DNA from: VXRD01 sp965232265
GTDB lineage: Bacteria > Latescibacterota > UBA2968
NCBI GenBank assembly: GCA_965232265.1
Contig: CBDDPH010000002.1
Location: 434,001-498,000 of the forward strand
DNA: 64,000 nt
Direction: 5' to 3'
Below the pieces are notes generated by a model. That model was not told the origin of the DNA, made no database searches, and was given only the letters and a program-made list of their open reading frames with translations. This document shows, piece after piece, positions 49,175 through 58,073 of the stretch; the first letter of the stretch is position 1; each line of letters begins with the position of its first letter. A program made the position numbers and the translations under genes.

Positions 49175-50425
49175 TCAAGCGTTCTTCAAGGCATTTACCG
49201 CTTCGATCAATCGCCGGTCGGCTTTGTAGCGCAATTCTAAGATCGCGTCTATGTCCGATAGTGCGTTGGACTCGGCCTGCAGACGGCACACATCAATGCG
49301 GTCTGACAGGGCATTCATGACCACGTCGAGCAACATCAAATCTGTGACATCGTCAGCAACCATACACTCATCGGCCAGAACCTTGCGGATCATTTCCAGG
49401 GGTTTTTTGAGTGCCTCGGCGTCTGGGATGGATTCTCTATTTCCATTGTTGACCAGTTCGGGCGACAAGCTGCCGAGAAAGCCTTCGCTGATAAATTGCC
49501 GGGTTTTGTTTTCGGTCCACGATTGCGCCAATATTTGTGTCAATCTGCTCGACGGTTGATCGGGTTTCTTCTCTCGACTGCGATCGCTGCTGCGCTTTGA
49601 AGGCCGCTGCTTGTTCTGATTGCTTTGTTCGTTGCGCTGGCGTCCTTTTGGTGGGCGAGACACATTGCGCGTATTTTCTTTTTTCGGTTCTTCTGTTTTG
49701 GGCTTATCCTGCGTGCTCTGAACAGGTGTTTCGGTTCGCGCTTGCGGTTGTGCTTCTGGCTCCGCAGATGTTTGAACGGTTTTTTCCTCTGTGTTCGCGT
49801 CCTGCCGTCGCGTGGGTTGAGCAGGTGCGCTTACACCGGCGTGATCTTCCCAGCCAATTGGAGCTGATCGCTTTGTCCGACGTCCCCATTGCATTTCTTC
49901 TGGTTGCACATCCTGGGGCGTTTGTGTTTGCGCGGTTTCTGCCTCTTTTCGATTCTGTTCGGCGGAAGCCTTTGCTTCGACCTTTTCCCTTTCCCTGCGC
50001 TGTCTGGATGGTGGCGAGGAGATCACCGTGCGCTCTTCCTGTGTGGCAGGCATTTCAGCCTTTTTTGCAGGCTTCTTGGCTTGCTGCGCTGGTTCCTTGG
50101 CCTGTTTTACAGCCTTTTTTGCAGGCTTCTTGGACGATTGCTTTTTCGATACACGCGGTGTAGAAGACCTGGTGTTCGTTTTCTTGGCCGGCTTCTTGGC
50201 CGGCTTCTTGGCCGTTTTTTTCGTCGCCTGCTTTTTGGCCGGCTTCTTAGCTGATCGTTTTTTTGTGGCACGCGGTGTAGAAGATCTGGTGTTCGTTTTC
50301 TTAGCTGGCTTTTTGGCTGTTTTTTTCGTCGCCTGCTTTTTTGACGGACGTTTTGCTTTTTTTGCTGTGGATGTCGCGCCTTGTGTTTCCCGAGGTTCTT
50401 CAGCCTGTGTTTTCACTTTTGCCAT
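49175..50425 (-). CDS. Histone H1-like lysine/alanine-rich protein
   Basis: 416 residues from the ATG at 50425, with AAAGGA 5 bases upstream. The N-terminal 130 residues are almost entirely K, A, P, S and T in AKKPAKK-type repeats, including a duplicated TNTRSSTPR block. A charged, low-complexity middle follows, then an ordered helical C-terminal domain (about 300-416: LTQILAQSWTENKTRQFISEG...LELRYKADRRLIEAVNALK). The tail resembles bacterial H1-like nucleoid proteins, so DNA or RNA binding is likely. The C-terminal domain is unrecognised. Own promoter and terminators on both sides. Confidence 0.7.
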   Translation of the reverse strand: MAKVKTQAEEPRETQGATSTAKKAKRPSKKQATKKTAKKPAKKTNTRSSTPRATKKRSAKKPAKKQATKKTAKKPAKKPAKKTNTRSSTPRVSKKQSSKKPAKKAVKQAKEPAQQAKKPAKKAEMPATQEERTVISSPPSRQRREREKVEAKASAEQNRKEAETAQTQTPQDVQPEEMQWGRRTKRSAPIGWEDHAGVSAPAQPTRRQDANTEEKTVQTSAEPEAQPQARTETPVQSTQDKPKTEEPKKENTRNVSRPPKGRQRNEQSNQNKQRPSKRSSDRSREKKPDQPSSRLTQILAQSWTENKTRQFISEGFLGSLSPELVNNGNRESIPDAEALKKPLEMIRKVLADECMVADDVTDLMLLDVVMNALSDRIDVCRLQAESNALSDIDAILELRYKADRRLIEAVNALKNA

Positions 50426-50474
50426 AATTTCCTTTCGCAAATGGTTAGCTCAAATTTGGTTTAAGTCTTTGCAT

Positions 50475-50503
50475 AATATAGACAAAATTGCCCACAATTT
50501 CAA
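50475..50503 (-). promoter_or_regulatory. Promoter of the histone-like gene
   Basis: On the minus strand TTGAAA (50498-50503) and TATATT (50475-50480) are 17 bases apart, directly after the groEL terminator and about 50 bases before the ATG. Confidence 0.7.
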
Positions 50504-50511
50504 CCAGACAC

Positions 50512-50543
50512 AAAAAAAGGGCTGACCAACGGCCAGCCCTTTG
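50512..50543 (-). terminator. groESL terminator
   Basis: On the minus strand AAAGGGCTGGCC and GGTCAGCCCTTT form a stem around GTT, followed by a run of Ts. It lies about 30 bases past the groEL stop. Confidence 0.9.
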
Positions 50544-50573
50544 TGGAGATTGTGCATATTTTGACAGTCCGAT

Positions 50574-52193
50574 TTAGTGCATGTGCCCGTGATCATCCAT
50601 GTGTGCAGCACCCTGGTTTTCTTCTGGCATATCTGTTACCAGGGCTTCGGTTGTCAATAACAATCCCGCGATGGACGCAGCATTTTCGATTGCGGTACGC
50701 ACCACTTTTGTGGGGTCAATCACACCGGAATCTACTAGGTCTTCATATTGCTCAGTGCGGGCATTAAACCCGTAAGCACCTTCGCCTTCGTTCACTTTTT
50801 GCACGACGAGGCTGCCTTCTACGCCAGCATTATCGGCTATCTGACGCAGCGGTGCTTGCAGTGCGCGACGCACGATATCCACGCCTGTGCTCTGGTCGCC
50901 ATGCACATTTGTTTCGTCTAATGCGCCAAGGCTGCGCAGGAGGGCGACTCCGCCACCGGGTACGATGCCTTCTTCGACAGCAGCACGCACGGAGTGGAGC
51001 GCGTCTTCGACGCGGGCTTTCTTTTCTTTCATTTCTGTTTCGGTTGCCGCACCAACGTTGATGACGGCCACACCTCCGGCCAATTTTGCCAATCGCTCTT
51101 CGAGTTTTTCGCGGTCGTAGTCAGAGGTGGTGTCTTCAATCTGCCGACGAATCTGGCTCGTTCGACCCTGAATATCGGCTATAGATCCCGCGCCTTCTAC
51201 GATTGTGCTGTTGTCTTTGTCGATGACTACGCGCTTGGCCTGCCCGAGGTCGCTAATTTCGACGTTTTCGAGCCTAATGCCGAGGTCTTCCGTTATCACG
51301 CGCCCACCTGTCAGGACGGCGATGTCATCCAACATTTCTTTGCGGCGGTCGCCATATCCCGGTGCTTTTACCGCACAGGCGGCGAGTGTGCCGCGCACTT
51401 TGTTGACGACAAAAGTGGCGAGGGCTTCACCTTCGACGTCTTCGGCAATGACCAGAAGCGGCTTGCCAGCACCGGCGACTTTTTCGAGGAGAGGCAACAA
51501 GTCGTTCATGTTTGACAACTTTGCCTCGTGAATGAGGATCAGCGCGTCTTCCAGTATGGCTTCCATGTTTTCCTGATCGGTCACAAAATAGGGCGACAGA
51601 TAACCGCGGTCAAACTGCATTCCTTCGACCACATCCAGCGTTGTCTCGATGCTTTTGGCCTCTTCGACTGTGATTGTGCCGTCTTTGCCGACTTTGTCCA
51701 TTGCATCGGCTATAATTTCGCCAATGCTGCTGTCGCTGTTGGCGGATATTGTCCCTACTTGTGCAATTGAGTTGCGATCTTTTACCGGCTGGCTCTGGTC
51801 TCCCAGTGCTCTGACTACGGATGCAACAGCCGCGTCGATGCCGCGCTTGAGGTCCATCGGGTTGGCTCCGGCGGTCACATTTCGCAAGCCTTCGCGGAAA
51901 ATCGCTTCGGCGAGTACTGTCGCTGTGGTTGTGCCGTCGCCCGCAATGTCAGAAGTCTTGGAGGCGACTTCTTTGACCATTTGCACACCCATGTTTTCGT
52001 AAGCGTCTTCGAGTTCGATTTCTTTTGCTACAGTCACGCCGTCTTTTGTTACGGTGGGGGATCCCCAGGATTTGGCGACAACCACATTTCGTCCAGCAGG
52101 TCCCAACGTGGCTTTCACGGCTTTGCTCAAGAGCGTTACGCCATCGAGAATACGCTCGCGAGCGTCTATTCCATAGGCAATCTGTTTTGCCAT
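50574..52193 (-). CDS. groL: Chaperonin GroEL (Hsp60)
   Basis: 539 residues. Hallmarks: MAKQIAYGIDARERILDGV, KATLGPAGRNVV, TSDIAGDGTTTATVLAEAI (ATP binding) and VGAATETEMKEKKARVEDALHSVRAAVEEGIVPGGGVALL. It forms the double-ring folding chamber with GroES. The C-terminus ends GAAHMDDHGHMH, a His-rich tail instead of the usual GGM repeats. It lies 15 bases after groES. Confidence 0.97.
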   Translation of the reverse strand: MAKQIAYGIDARERILDGVTLLSKAVKATLGPAGRNVVVAKSWGSPTVTKDGVTVAKEIELEDAYENMGVQMVKEVASKTSDIAGDGTTTATVLAEAIFREGLRNVTAGANPMDLKRGIDAAVASVVRALGDQSQPVKDRNSIAQVGTISANSDSSIGEIIADAMDKVGKDGTITVEEAKSIETTLDVVEGMQFDRGYLSPYFVTDQENMEAILEDALILIHEAKLSNMNDLLPLLEKVAGAGKPLLVIAEDVEGEALATFVVNKVRGTLAACAVKAPGYGDRRKEMLDDIAVLTGGRVITEDLGIRLENVEISDLGQAKRVVIDKDNSTIVEGAGSIADIQGRTSQIRRQIEDTTSDYDREKLEERLAKLAGGVAVINVGAATETEMKEKKARVEDALHSVRAAVEEGIVPGGGVALLRSLGALDETNVHGDQSTGVDIVRRALQAPLRQIADNAGVEGSLVVQKVNEGEGAYGFNARTEQYEDLVDSGVIDPTKVVRTAIENAASIAGLLLTTEALVTDMPEENQGAAHMDDHGHMH

Positions 52194-52208
52194 AACACCA
52201 ATCTCCTT

Positions 52209-52496
52209 CTACTGAATAATGCCCAATACGTCGTCTTCGTTTACGATTACGTACTCATCGCCGTCAACTTCTATTTCTGTGCCGGCGTATTTGCCTATCA
52301 AAATTTTTTCCCCAGATTTTACCGCTGGCGCAATTACATCGCCATTCTTATTGCGTTTGCCCGGTCCAACGGCAATGACTTCTGCTTCCTGAGGCGTTTC
52401 CTTCGCGGTATCGGGGATGATAATGCCTCCCTTCACCTGCTCCTCAGCATCCACCCGTCGCACCAGAATGCGATCGGAAAGCGGACGGATATTCAT
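52209..52496 (-). CDS. groS: Co-chaperonin GroES (Hsp10)
   Basis: 95 residues, standard length: MNIRPLSDRILVRRVDAEEQVKGGIIIPDTAKE, mobile loop included, and VKSGEKILIGKYAGTEIEVDGDEYVIVNEDDVLGII. It caps GroEL. AGGAGGGTT precedes the ATG. The CIRCE operator lies about 60 bases upstream. Confidence 0.97.
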   Translation of the reverse strand: MNIRPLSDRILVRRVDAEEQVKGGIIIPDTAKETPQEAEVIAVGPGKRNKNGDVIAPAVKSGEKILIGKYAGTEIEVDGDEYVIVNEDDVLGIIQ

Positions 52497-52556
52497 GGGA
52501 ACCCTCCTTGAACGACAGTTGGTTAAATGTAATAAATTTAATTCTTTAGTATGTTG

Positions 52557-52583
52557 TTAGCCACTCATATTTTTGAGTGCTAA
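52557..52583 (-). promoter_or_regulatory. CIRCE operator (HrcA site) of groESL
   Basis: A 27-base inverted repeat: GAGTGCTAA (52575-52583) is canonical, and the other arm reads TTAGCCACTC, with one extra C and an 8-base spacer in place of nine. It sits just downstream of the -10 box, where bound HrcA would block transcription. No hrcA gene is in the window. Confidence 0.88.
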
Positions 52584-52591
52584 GGGGGGAA

Positions 52592-52620
52592 AATATATAG
52601 AAGCACCAATATTTGTGCAA
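52592..52620 (-). promoter_or_regulatory. groESL promoter
   Basis: On the minus strand TTGCAC (52615-52620) and TATATT (52592-52597) are 17 bases apart. The CIRCE element begins 8 bases further on, overlapping the expected transcription start. Confidence 0.78.
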
Positions 52621-52632
52621 GTGGAAAAGTGA

Positions 52633-52708
52633 GATCTGCAGATGGACGCAGATGAAGAAGAAGGGCTGGGACGTGTAAACGACTGTAGGGGCGAGGCATG
52701 CCTCGCCC
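52633..52708. repeat. GCAGATGGAC repeat and a perfect 20-bp palindrome
   Basis: GATCTGCAGATGGACGCAGATG (52633-52654) matches the complement of the repeat at 60727-60758. GGGCGAGGCATGCCTCGCCC (52689-52708) is a perfect palindrome preceded by CTGTAG and followed by GTCATTG, like the left flank of the ATCGCGGC elements. Confidence 0.65.
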
Positions 52709-52715
52709 GTCATTG

Positions 52716-53186
52716 CTACATTTCAGCCAGTTTTGTTTTTTTCTGGGCCAATACTTTTTCCAGATGATCAATTTGTTCTTTGAGCAGTTCGGGGGTTTCT
52801 GGCGCGCCCGTTTCTTCCGGTGGCGGTGGGATTTCAGCTGGCAAATGCGCGTCTTCCCAATCCCCGTATCCGCCGTCCATTGAGATTACGTTTTCGTATC
52901 CCAGGGCTTTCAGGGTTTCGCCAGCGAGGAGGGATCGCACGCCGCCTGCACAGATTACAATGACTTCACGCGATTTGTCGGGCAGTGCCGATTCTGCTTT
53001 GTATTCCAATTCTCCGCGCGGTATGTGTACTGATCCTTTTAAGTATCCGCGCTCCCATTCATCCAGTCCGCGCACGTCGAGTAATACGGAATCATTGCCC
53101 TCGTTCAAATGCTCATGTACTTCCTGCACGGTCATTTCCGGGATATTTTGACGCGCATCATCCAGCAAGTTTTCACGCGACTTCAT
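52716..53186 (-). CDS. Rhodanese-domain protein
   Basis: 156 residues. One rhodanese domain: EMTVQEVHEHLNEGNDSVLLDVRGLDEWERGYLKGSVHIPRGEL and the active-site loop CAGGVRSLLAGETLKALGY, with catalytic Cys, then MDGGYGDWE. A C-terminal proline-rich linker and a short coiled coil (LLKEQIDHLEKVLAQKKTKLAEM) are added. It transfers sulfane sulfur; the partner is unknown. It follows secA by 21 bases and ends the long rib-nusB-secA series. Confidence 0.88.
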   Translation of the reverse strand: MKSRENLLDDARQNIPEMTVQEVHEHLNEGNDSVLLDVRGLDEWERGYLKGSVHIPRGELEYKAESALPDKSREVIVICAGGVRSLLAGETLKALGYENVISMDGGYGDWEDAHLPAEIPPPPEETGAPETPELLKEQIDHLEKVLAQKKTKLAEM

Positions 53187-53207
53187 AAACGTATCTCCTC
53201 ATTGCTT

Positions 53208-56200
53208 TTAAACTCTTCCATGGCAGTGTTTGTACTTTTTTCCACTGCCACACGGACACGGCGCATTTCGTCCCACCTTTTTTTCAACGCGCACGGGCTG
53301 TTTTTTGGGCGCATCGCCTTCTGTTGAATTGGCGGTCAATTCATCAGTGCCGGGTTCGGGCATGCCGGCAAAGCCCATTCCCGTGGCATCGCGGTGTTCC
53401 AATGACAGGCGTGCGGGCTGCTGAGTGCGCGGTTGTGCGGGTGTTTCTTCAACGGAAATGCGGAATAACAGTCGCAGGGTTTCGCGGTTGATGTCTTCGA
53501 GCAATGCGACAAACATTTCATACCCTTCGCGCTTGTACTCGATCAACGGATTTTTTTGTCCATAACCGCGAAGGCCAATGCCCTCTTTCAGGTCGTCCAT
53601 CTCGCGGAGGTGTTCTTTCCATTTTTCATCAAAGATGCTCAGGTAGATCATGCGTTCTATCTGGCGCATGCGGTCTTCCCCAAGGACCCTTTCGCGACGG
53701 TCATAAGCCTCGCGAATCCCGCGCAACACGCGATCTCGCAAACCCGATTCGCGCAGTTGGGGCAGGTCTTCATCGGGTATGACGGGTGACTGCAAAAACA
53801 CATGGCGCAAGTCGTTCATCAAGCCATCAAAATGCCAGTCTTCGGGATGTGCGTCGGGCGGTATGTGAATATCGAGTAGTGCATCCACGGTTTCGTCGAT
53901 CATTTCGCTGATCATCGCCGATATATCTTCTTCTTCCAGCGCGTGTCTGCGTCTGTCGTAAATCACTTCGCGCTGTTGATTCATGACGTCGTCGTAATCC
54001 AGCACCTGTTTTCGAAATTCAAAATTGCGCGCTTCAACCCGTTTTTGCGCGGTTTCAATGGATTTTGTCACCCAACTGTGTTCGATCACTTCGCCTTCTT
54101 CGGCGCCCAAGCGGTCCATGACGCGGGCGATGCGCTCGGATCCAAATAGACGCATCAAATCGTCTTCCAGTGAGATGAAAAACCGCGAGCTTCCCGGGTC
54201 TCCTTGCCGTCCAGCGCGACCGCGAAGCTGCCGGTCGATGCGCCGGGATTCGTGTCGTTCAGTGCCGATAATATTCAATCCACACGGGACTTCATCCCGA
54301 CATCCGTATTTGTCTATGTAGGGACACAGGGGCCGGGTGTTATCGGGATCTGCAATCAATGCACACTGGTGTTCTTCGGGTGCTTTTATGACGCCGGGTC
54401 CCAGTTTGATATCTGTGCCGCGCCCGGCCATATTGGTTGCAATTGTCACGGCACCGGGTTGCCCCGCCTGCGCGATGATCTGCGCTTCTTGTACATTTTG
54501 ACGGGCATTGAGTACCTGGTGTTTGATTTTTTTGCGCGCGAGCATCCGCGAAATCAATTCGGAGGTTTCAACGGAGATTGTGCCGACCAGGACTGGCAAT
54601 TTTTGTTCGTGCAAATGCACGATTTCATCGAGCAGGGCATTGTATTTTTCGCGTTTTGTGCGGTAGATCCAATCGTTAGAATCGATGCGGCGCACCGGCT
54701 CATGCGTTGGAATTGCCACCACATCGAGCTTGTAGATTTGATGAAATTCTTCGGATTCTGTTTCGGCAGTACCCGTCATTCCCGCCAGTCGGTCGTAGAG
54801 GCGGAAGTAATTTTGCAACGTAATGGTTGCCACTGTTTGCGTGTCGCGTTCGACTTTTACCTTTTCTTTTGCCTCCAATGCCTGGTGCAAACCGTCCGCA
54901 AAACGGCGTCCGGGCTGTGGCCGTCCCGTAAATTCATCCACGATGACGACCTTGCCGTCGTCGATCATATATTGCACGTCTTTTTCGTACAGAGAATAGG
55001 CTTGCAATAATTTTCGCACGCTGTGGATGGACTCGTTCTTTTCTCCGTAGTCCTGATAAGCGGCTTCTTTTGCGTGGTCTTTGTCTGAGTCGGATAGCGA
55101 TTTATTTTCTTCGATATCCCGAAGTACTTCATCGAGGTCTGGCAATACGAAATCGTCTGGATTGCGGCTGATTTCGTCGCGTCCATTTTCTGTGAGGTCG
55201 ATGATGTGGCTTTTTTCATCGATGCTAAAATAGAGGTCATCGTCCAGTTCCCCGGTGCGTTTGTCGCGGATATAATCGGCTTCGACCCGCTGCACGAGGC
55301 GTTTGATGCCCTCTTCTTGAAGTCGCTTCATGAAGCGGCTGTTTTTGGGCATTCCGCGCTGAACCTGCAATAACAAGATGCCGGCCTCGTATTCGTCGCC
55401 AGATTCGAGTTCTTCTTCTGCATCTTTTAAAATATTGTTTACGACTCGGGTTTGGGCGCGTACCAATTTTTCGACCAGCGGACGCATTTCTTCATACCGA
55501 TGCGACGAGGATTCCGACACGGGTCCAGAAATGATCAGCGGCGTGCGCGCCTCGTCGATCAGGATGCTATCTACTTCGTCGATAATTGCAAAATAGTGCT
55601 CGCGCTGTATCAGGTCTTCGGGGCGAATCGCCATGTTATCGTAGAGGTAATCAAAACCAAATTGGTCTTTGGTGCCGTACACGATATCCATGAGACAGGC
55701 GTCTTTGTGGTCGCATGGGCGCATGCGATACCCGTCTTTCCCCTCTTCTTCCATTATAAAACCTTCCACGCCCAATGCGCGGTCCTGAATGACGCCTACG
55801 GTGAGGCCCAGGAACAAATACACAGGTCCCAGCCACATGGCGTCGCGCTTGGCGAGGTAGGAGTTTACGGTGACGAGATGCACGCCGCGCCCGAGCAAGC
55901 CGTTTAAGTACAGGGCCAGACCCGCGGCCAATGTCTTGCCTTCGCCCGTGGCCATTTCGGCGATTTTGCCCTGATGCAATACGGTGGCGCCGATCAATTG
56001 CACGTCGTAAGGTATTTCGTGCCATACAATTTGATCGCCAGCCCGGTCCCAGGACTTCTCCCGCTCTTTGAAGCGGCGACACGTTTCCTTAAAGACGGCA
56101 TAAGCCTCTGGATGGATTTCATCGAGTACGTCGCGCTCAATATCCTTGATTTCGGCTTCGATTTCGGCAATGGCTTCCAATTGTTCGGTGCGGTCTTCGT

Positions 56201-56426
56201 CTCGCTGCAATGCGGCCAATTCTTCTCTGAGCTGATTGAGATGTTTTTGAGCCTCATCAGTCGCTTCGGCTATGCGTGCGCGAAATTCGACTGTTTTGCC
56301 TTTTAATGCCTCGTCGGACAAAGAGGCATATTCTTCGTAGAGTTGATTAATTTTATCCACGATCGGTTGCATTTTCTTTACGTCCCGATCGTGTTTGCTG
56401 CCGAAAATTTTTGTTAGAAAATTCAT
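53208..56426 (-). CDS. secA: Preprotein translocase ATPase SecA
   Basis: 1072 residues, longer than the about 900 of E. coli. Walker A is MATGEGKTL; DEVDSILIDEARTPLIISG, GMTGTAETE and MAGRGTDIKLG are the helicase motifs; the C-terminal zinc-binding tail is CPCGSGKKYKHCHGR. Two insertions account for the length: a coiled coil (EAQKHLNQLREELAALQRDEDR, about 60-110) and a segment after EARTPLIISGP (about 325-480), both of the kind seen in FCB-group SecA. It drives Sec export. It follows the phosphoesterase gene by 27 bases. Confidence 0.97.
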   Translation of the reverse strand: MNFLTKIFGSKHDRDVKKMQPIVDKINQLYEEYASLSDEALKGKTVEFRARIAEATDEAQKHLNQLREELAALQRDEDRTEQLEAIAEIEAEIKDIERDVLDEIHPEAYAVFKETCRRFKEREKSWDRAGDQIVWHEIPYDVQLIGATVLHQGKIAEMATGEGKTLAAGLALYLNGLLGRGVHLVTVNSYLAKRDAMWLGPVYLFLGLTVGVIQDRALGVEGFIMEEEGKDGYRMRPCDHKDACLMDIVYGTKDQFGFDYLYDNMAIRPEDLIQREHYFAIIDEVDSILIDEARTPLIISGPVSESSSHRYEEMRPLVEKLVRAQTRVVNNILKDAEEELESGDEYEAGILLLQVQRGMPKNSRFMKRLQEEGIKRLVQRVEADYIRDKRTGELDDDLYFSIDEKSHIIDLTENGRDEISRNPDDFVLPDLDEVLRDIEENKSLSDSDKDHAKEAAYQDYGEKNESIHSVRKLLQAYSLYEKDVQYMIDDGKVVIVDEFTGRPQPGRRFADGLHQALEAKEKVKVERDTQTVATITLQNYFRLYDRLAGMTGTAETESEEFHQIYKLDVVAIPTHEPVRRIDSNDWIYRTKREKYNALLDEIVHLHEQKLPVLVGTISVETSELISRMLARKKIKHQVLNARQNVQEAQIIAQAGQPGAVTIATNMAGRGTDIKLGPGVIKAPEEHQCALIADPDNTRPLCPYIDKYGCRDEVPCGLNIIGTERHESRRIDRQLRGRAGRQGDPGSSRFFISLEDDLMRLFGSERIARVMDRLGAEEGEVIEHSWVTKSIETAQKRVEARNFEFRKQVLDYDDVMNQQREVIYDRRRHALEEEDISAMISEMIDETVDALLDIHIPPDAHPEDWHFDGLMNDLRHVFLQSPVIPDEDLPQLRESGLRDRVLRGIREAYDRRERVLGEDRMRQIERMIYLSIFDEKWKEHLREMDDLKEGIGLRGYGQKNPLIEYKREGYEMFVALLEDINRETLRLLFRISVEETPAQPRTQQPARLSLEHRDATGMGFAGMPEPGTDELTANSTEGDAPKKQPVRVEKKVGRNAPCPCGSGKKYKHCHGRV

Positions 56427-56453
56427 TGTGATTATCCTGTGGATAATGAGGTG

Positions 56454-57188
56454 TCACATCCCCAGTTCGATGCGTTCGGCCAAAAAAGGTGGAAGCCCCG
56501 CAGATAGAATTTTGGCCTGTGCTGTCGCCACATCGTAAGACACGCGGCGCAATTGGAGGTTCCCATTTTCCCGATCCCAAACGACAAAAGCCGCCCGCGC
56601 ATCGCCGTCGCGAGGTTGTCCTACACTGCCGACATTTACGAGATAGCGGTCATTGTCGGATAACTGCACTTCTCCTTCGCGCGTAAGTACTGTTTTTTGA
56701 GATGCCGAGCACACAAATGCGCGATGAGAATGCCCGACAAAACACATCTCGAAATGGGTTTGAGCGAGCATTGACCAGCCATCTTCGGGGTCGAATAAAT
56801 AGTGCCACAACTCGGGTTCGATTGGCGAAGCGTGGGCATAACAATAAGCAGATTCATTTTGAAAGGGTTGGTAAGAACGCAATAGCGAGGCGTTTTCATC
56901 ACTTAGCACCTGAACAGTCCATTGAATTGCCGCCAGTGCCACGGGATTAAAAAACCCCGGATCTTCCAGGCCCACAGCCGCCCAATCGTGATTGCCCGCC
57001 AGCACGAGGTCCGATACTTCGCGCACGCGCTCTATACACTCATTGGGATCTGCGCCGTATCCGACCATGTCGCCCAAACATATAATCCGATCCACCTGCG
57101 CTTCTGCAATTTTTTCCAGCACGGTTTGCAAGGCTTCGAGGTTTCCGTGTACATCTGAGAAAATCGCAATGCGTCCAATATTATCCAT
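56454..57188 (-). CDS. Calcineurin-like metallophosphoesterase
   Basis: 244 residues from the ATG at 57188, whose codon overlaps the nusB stop (ATGGATAA), implying coupling. The metal motifs are in order: FSDVHGNLEAL, GDMVGYGADP, GNHDW and GHSHRAF, with a GSVGQPRDGD block. It belongs to the YfcE/diadenosine-tetraphosphatase-like group of small phosphoesterases. The substrate cannot be read from the sequence. Confidence 0.88.
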   Translation of the reverse strand: MDNIGRIAIFSDVHGNLEALQTVLEKIAEAQVDRIICLGDMVGYGADPNECIERVREVSDLVLAGNHDWAAVGLEDPGFFNPVALAAIQWTVQVLSDENASLLRSYQPFQNESAYCYAHASPIEPELWHYLFDPEDGWSMLAQTHFEMCFVGHSHRAFVCSASQKTVLTREGEVQLSDNDRYLVNVGSVGQPRDGDARAAFVVWDRENGNLQLRRVSYDVATAQAKILSAGLPPFLAERIELGM

Positions 57189-57600
57189 TGCGTTGTTCCG
57201 CATCTTTGGACAGGGTATCGAGAATACCATTGATAAAATTAGAAGCCTTGGCTTCGCTAAATTGCTTGGCCAGTTCTATGGCTTCGTCAATAGAGACTTT
57301 GTAGGGAATATCTTTGAAATAGCGCATTTCCGCAAGGGCTATCCAGAGCACGATTCGGTCAATGCGCGAAACCCGTTCCAATGACCAATTTTCCAGCACG
57401 GGTTCAATAGATGCGTCCAGTTCTTCGCGGTGTTCCCAGGCTGTTTGGGCCAGATTGATCGCAAAATCCGAGCTCGATGCCGAAAGACGCGTGCGGATGC
57501 ACATGGTCTGCGCTGTCTGTTGTACTGGATCGCCCACGCTCGCGGTCCAATAAAGTGCTTGCAGCGCAGCCTGACGCGCTTTGCGTCTCGATTTTATCAT
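57181..57600 (-). CDS. nusB: Transcription antitermination factor NusB
   Basis: 139 residues, typical length. MIKSRRKARQAALQALYW at the start and VSRIDRIVLWIALAEMRYFKDIPYKVSIDEAIELAKQFSEAKASNFINGILD are the canonical NusB helices. It binds boxA RNA with NusE in rRNA antitermination. It overlaps the ribH stop by 4 bases (ATGA), the common ribH-nusB arrangement. Confidence 0.96.
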   Translation of the reverse strand: MIKSRRKARQAALQALYWTASVGDPVQQTAQTMCIRTRLSASSSDFAINLAQTAWEHREELDASIEPVLENWSLERVSRIDRIVLWIALAEMRYFKDIPYKVSIDEAIELAKQFSEAKASNFINGILDTLSKDAEQRNG

Positions 57601-58073
57601 TTTTCCGACTCCCAGGCGGCGATAACGCCGATCATTTCAATTGCGGCCAGGGCGGCTTCCCAACCTTTATTGCCAGCTTTTGTCCCCGCCCGTTCTATGG
57701 CTTGTTCAATGGTATCGGTTGTCAAAATGCCAAATATGGTGGGCACACCTGTTTCTCGGCCAACAGATGCCACACCTTTTGCGGCTTCATTGCATACGTA
57801 GTCAAAATGCGGCGTGCTGCCTCTGATTATTGCGCCCAGACAGATCAGCGCGTCATACCGACCGCTTTGCGTCATTTTTTCCGCCATGGTGGGAATTTCA
57901 AAACTTCCCGGTACCCATACTATGTCTATGGCGTCTGTATCGCCACCGTGTCGCGCAATACAGTCGAGCGCACCGCCGAGCAGTTCTTTGCTGATAAACG
58001 CATTGAATCGCCCCACCACAATGCCAAATCGCATGCCTTCTGCCGATAACTGACCTTCATAAACTCTGGGCAT
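57597..58073 (-). CDS. ribH: 6,7-dimethyl-8-ribityllumazine synthase
   Basis: 158 residues. GIVVGRFNAFISKELLGGALD, WVPGSFEIPTMAEKM and CLGAIIRGSTPHFDYVCNEAAKG hold the active-site residues. It condenses the RibB and RibD products to lumazine. Its ATG lies inside the end of ribBA (17-base overlap). Confidence 0.97.
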   Translation of the reverse strand: MPRVYEGQLSAEGMRFGIVVGRFNAFISKELLGGALDCIARHGGDTDAIDIVWVPGSFEIPTMAEKMTQSGRYDALICLGAIIRGSTPHFDYVCNEAAKGVASVGRETGVPTIFGILTTDTIEQAIERAGTKAGNKGWEAALAAIEMIGVIAAWESEK

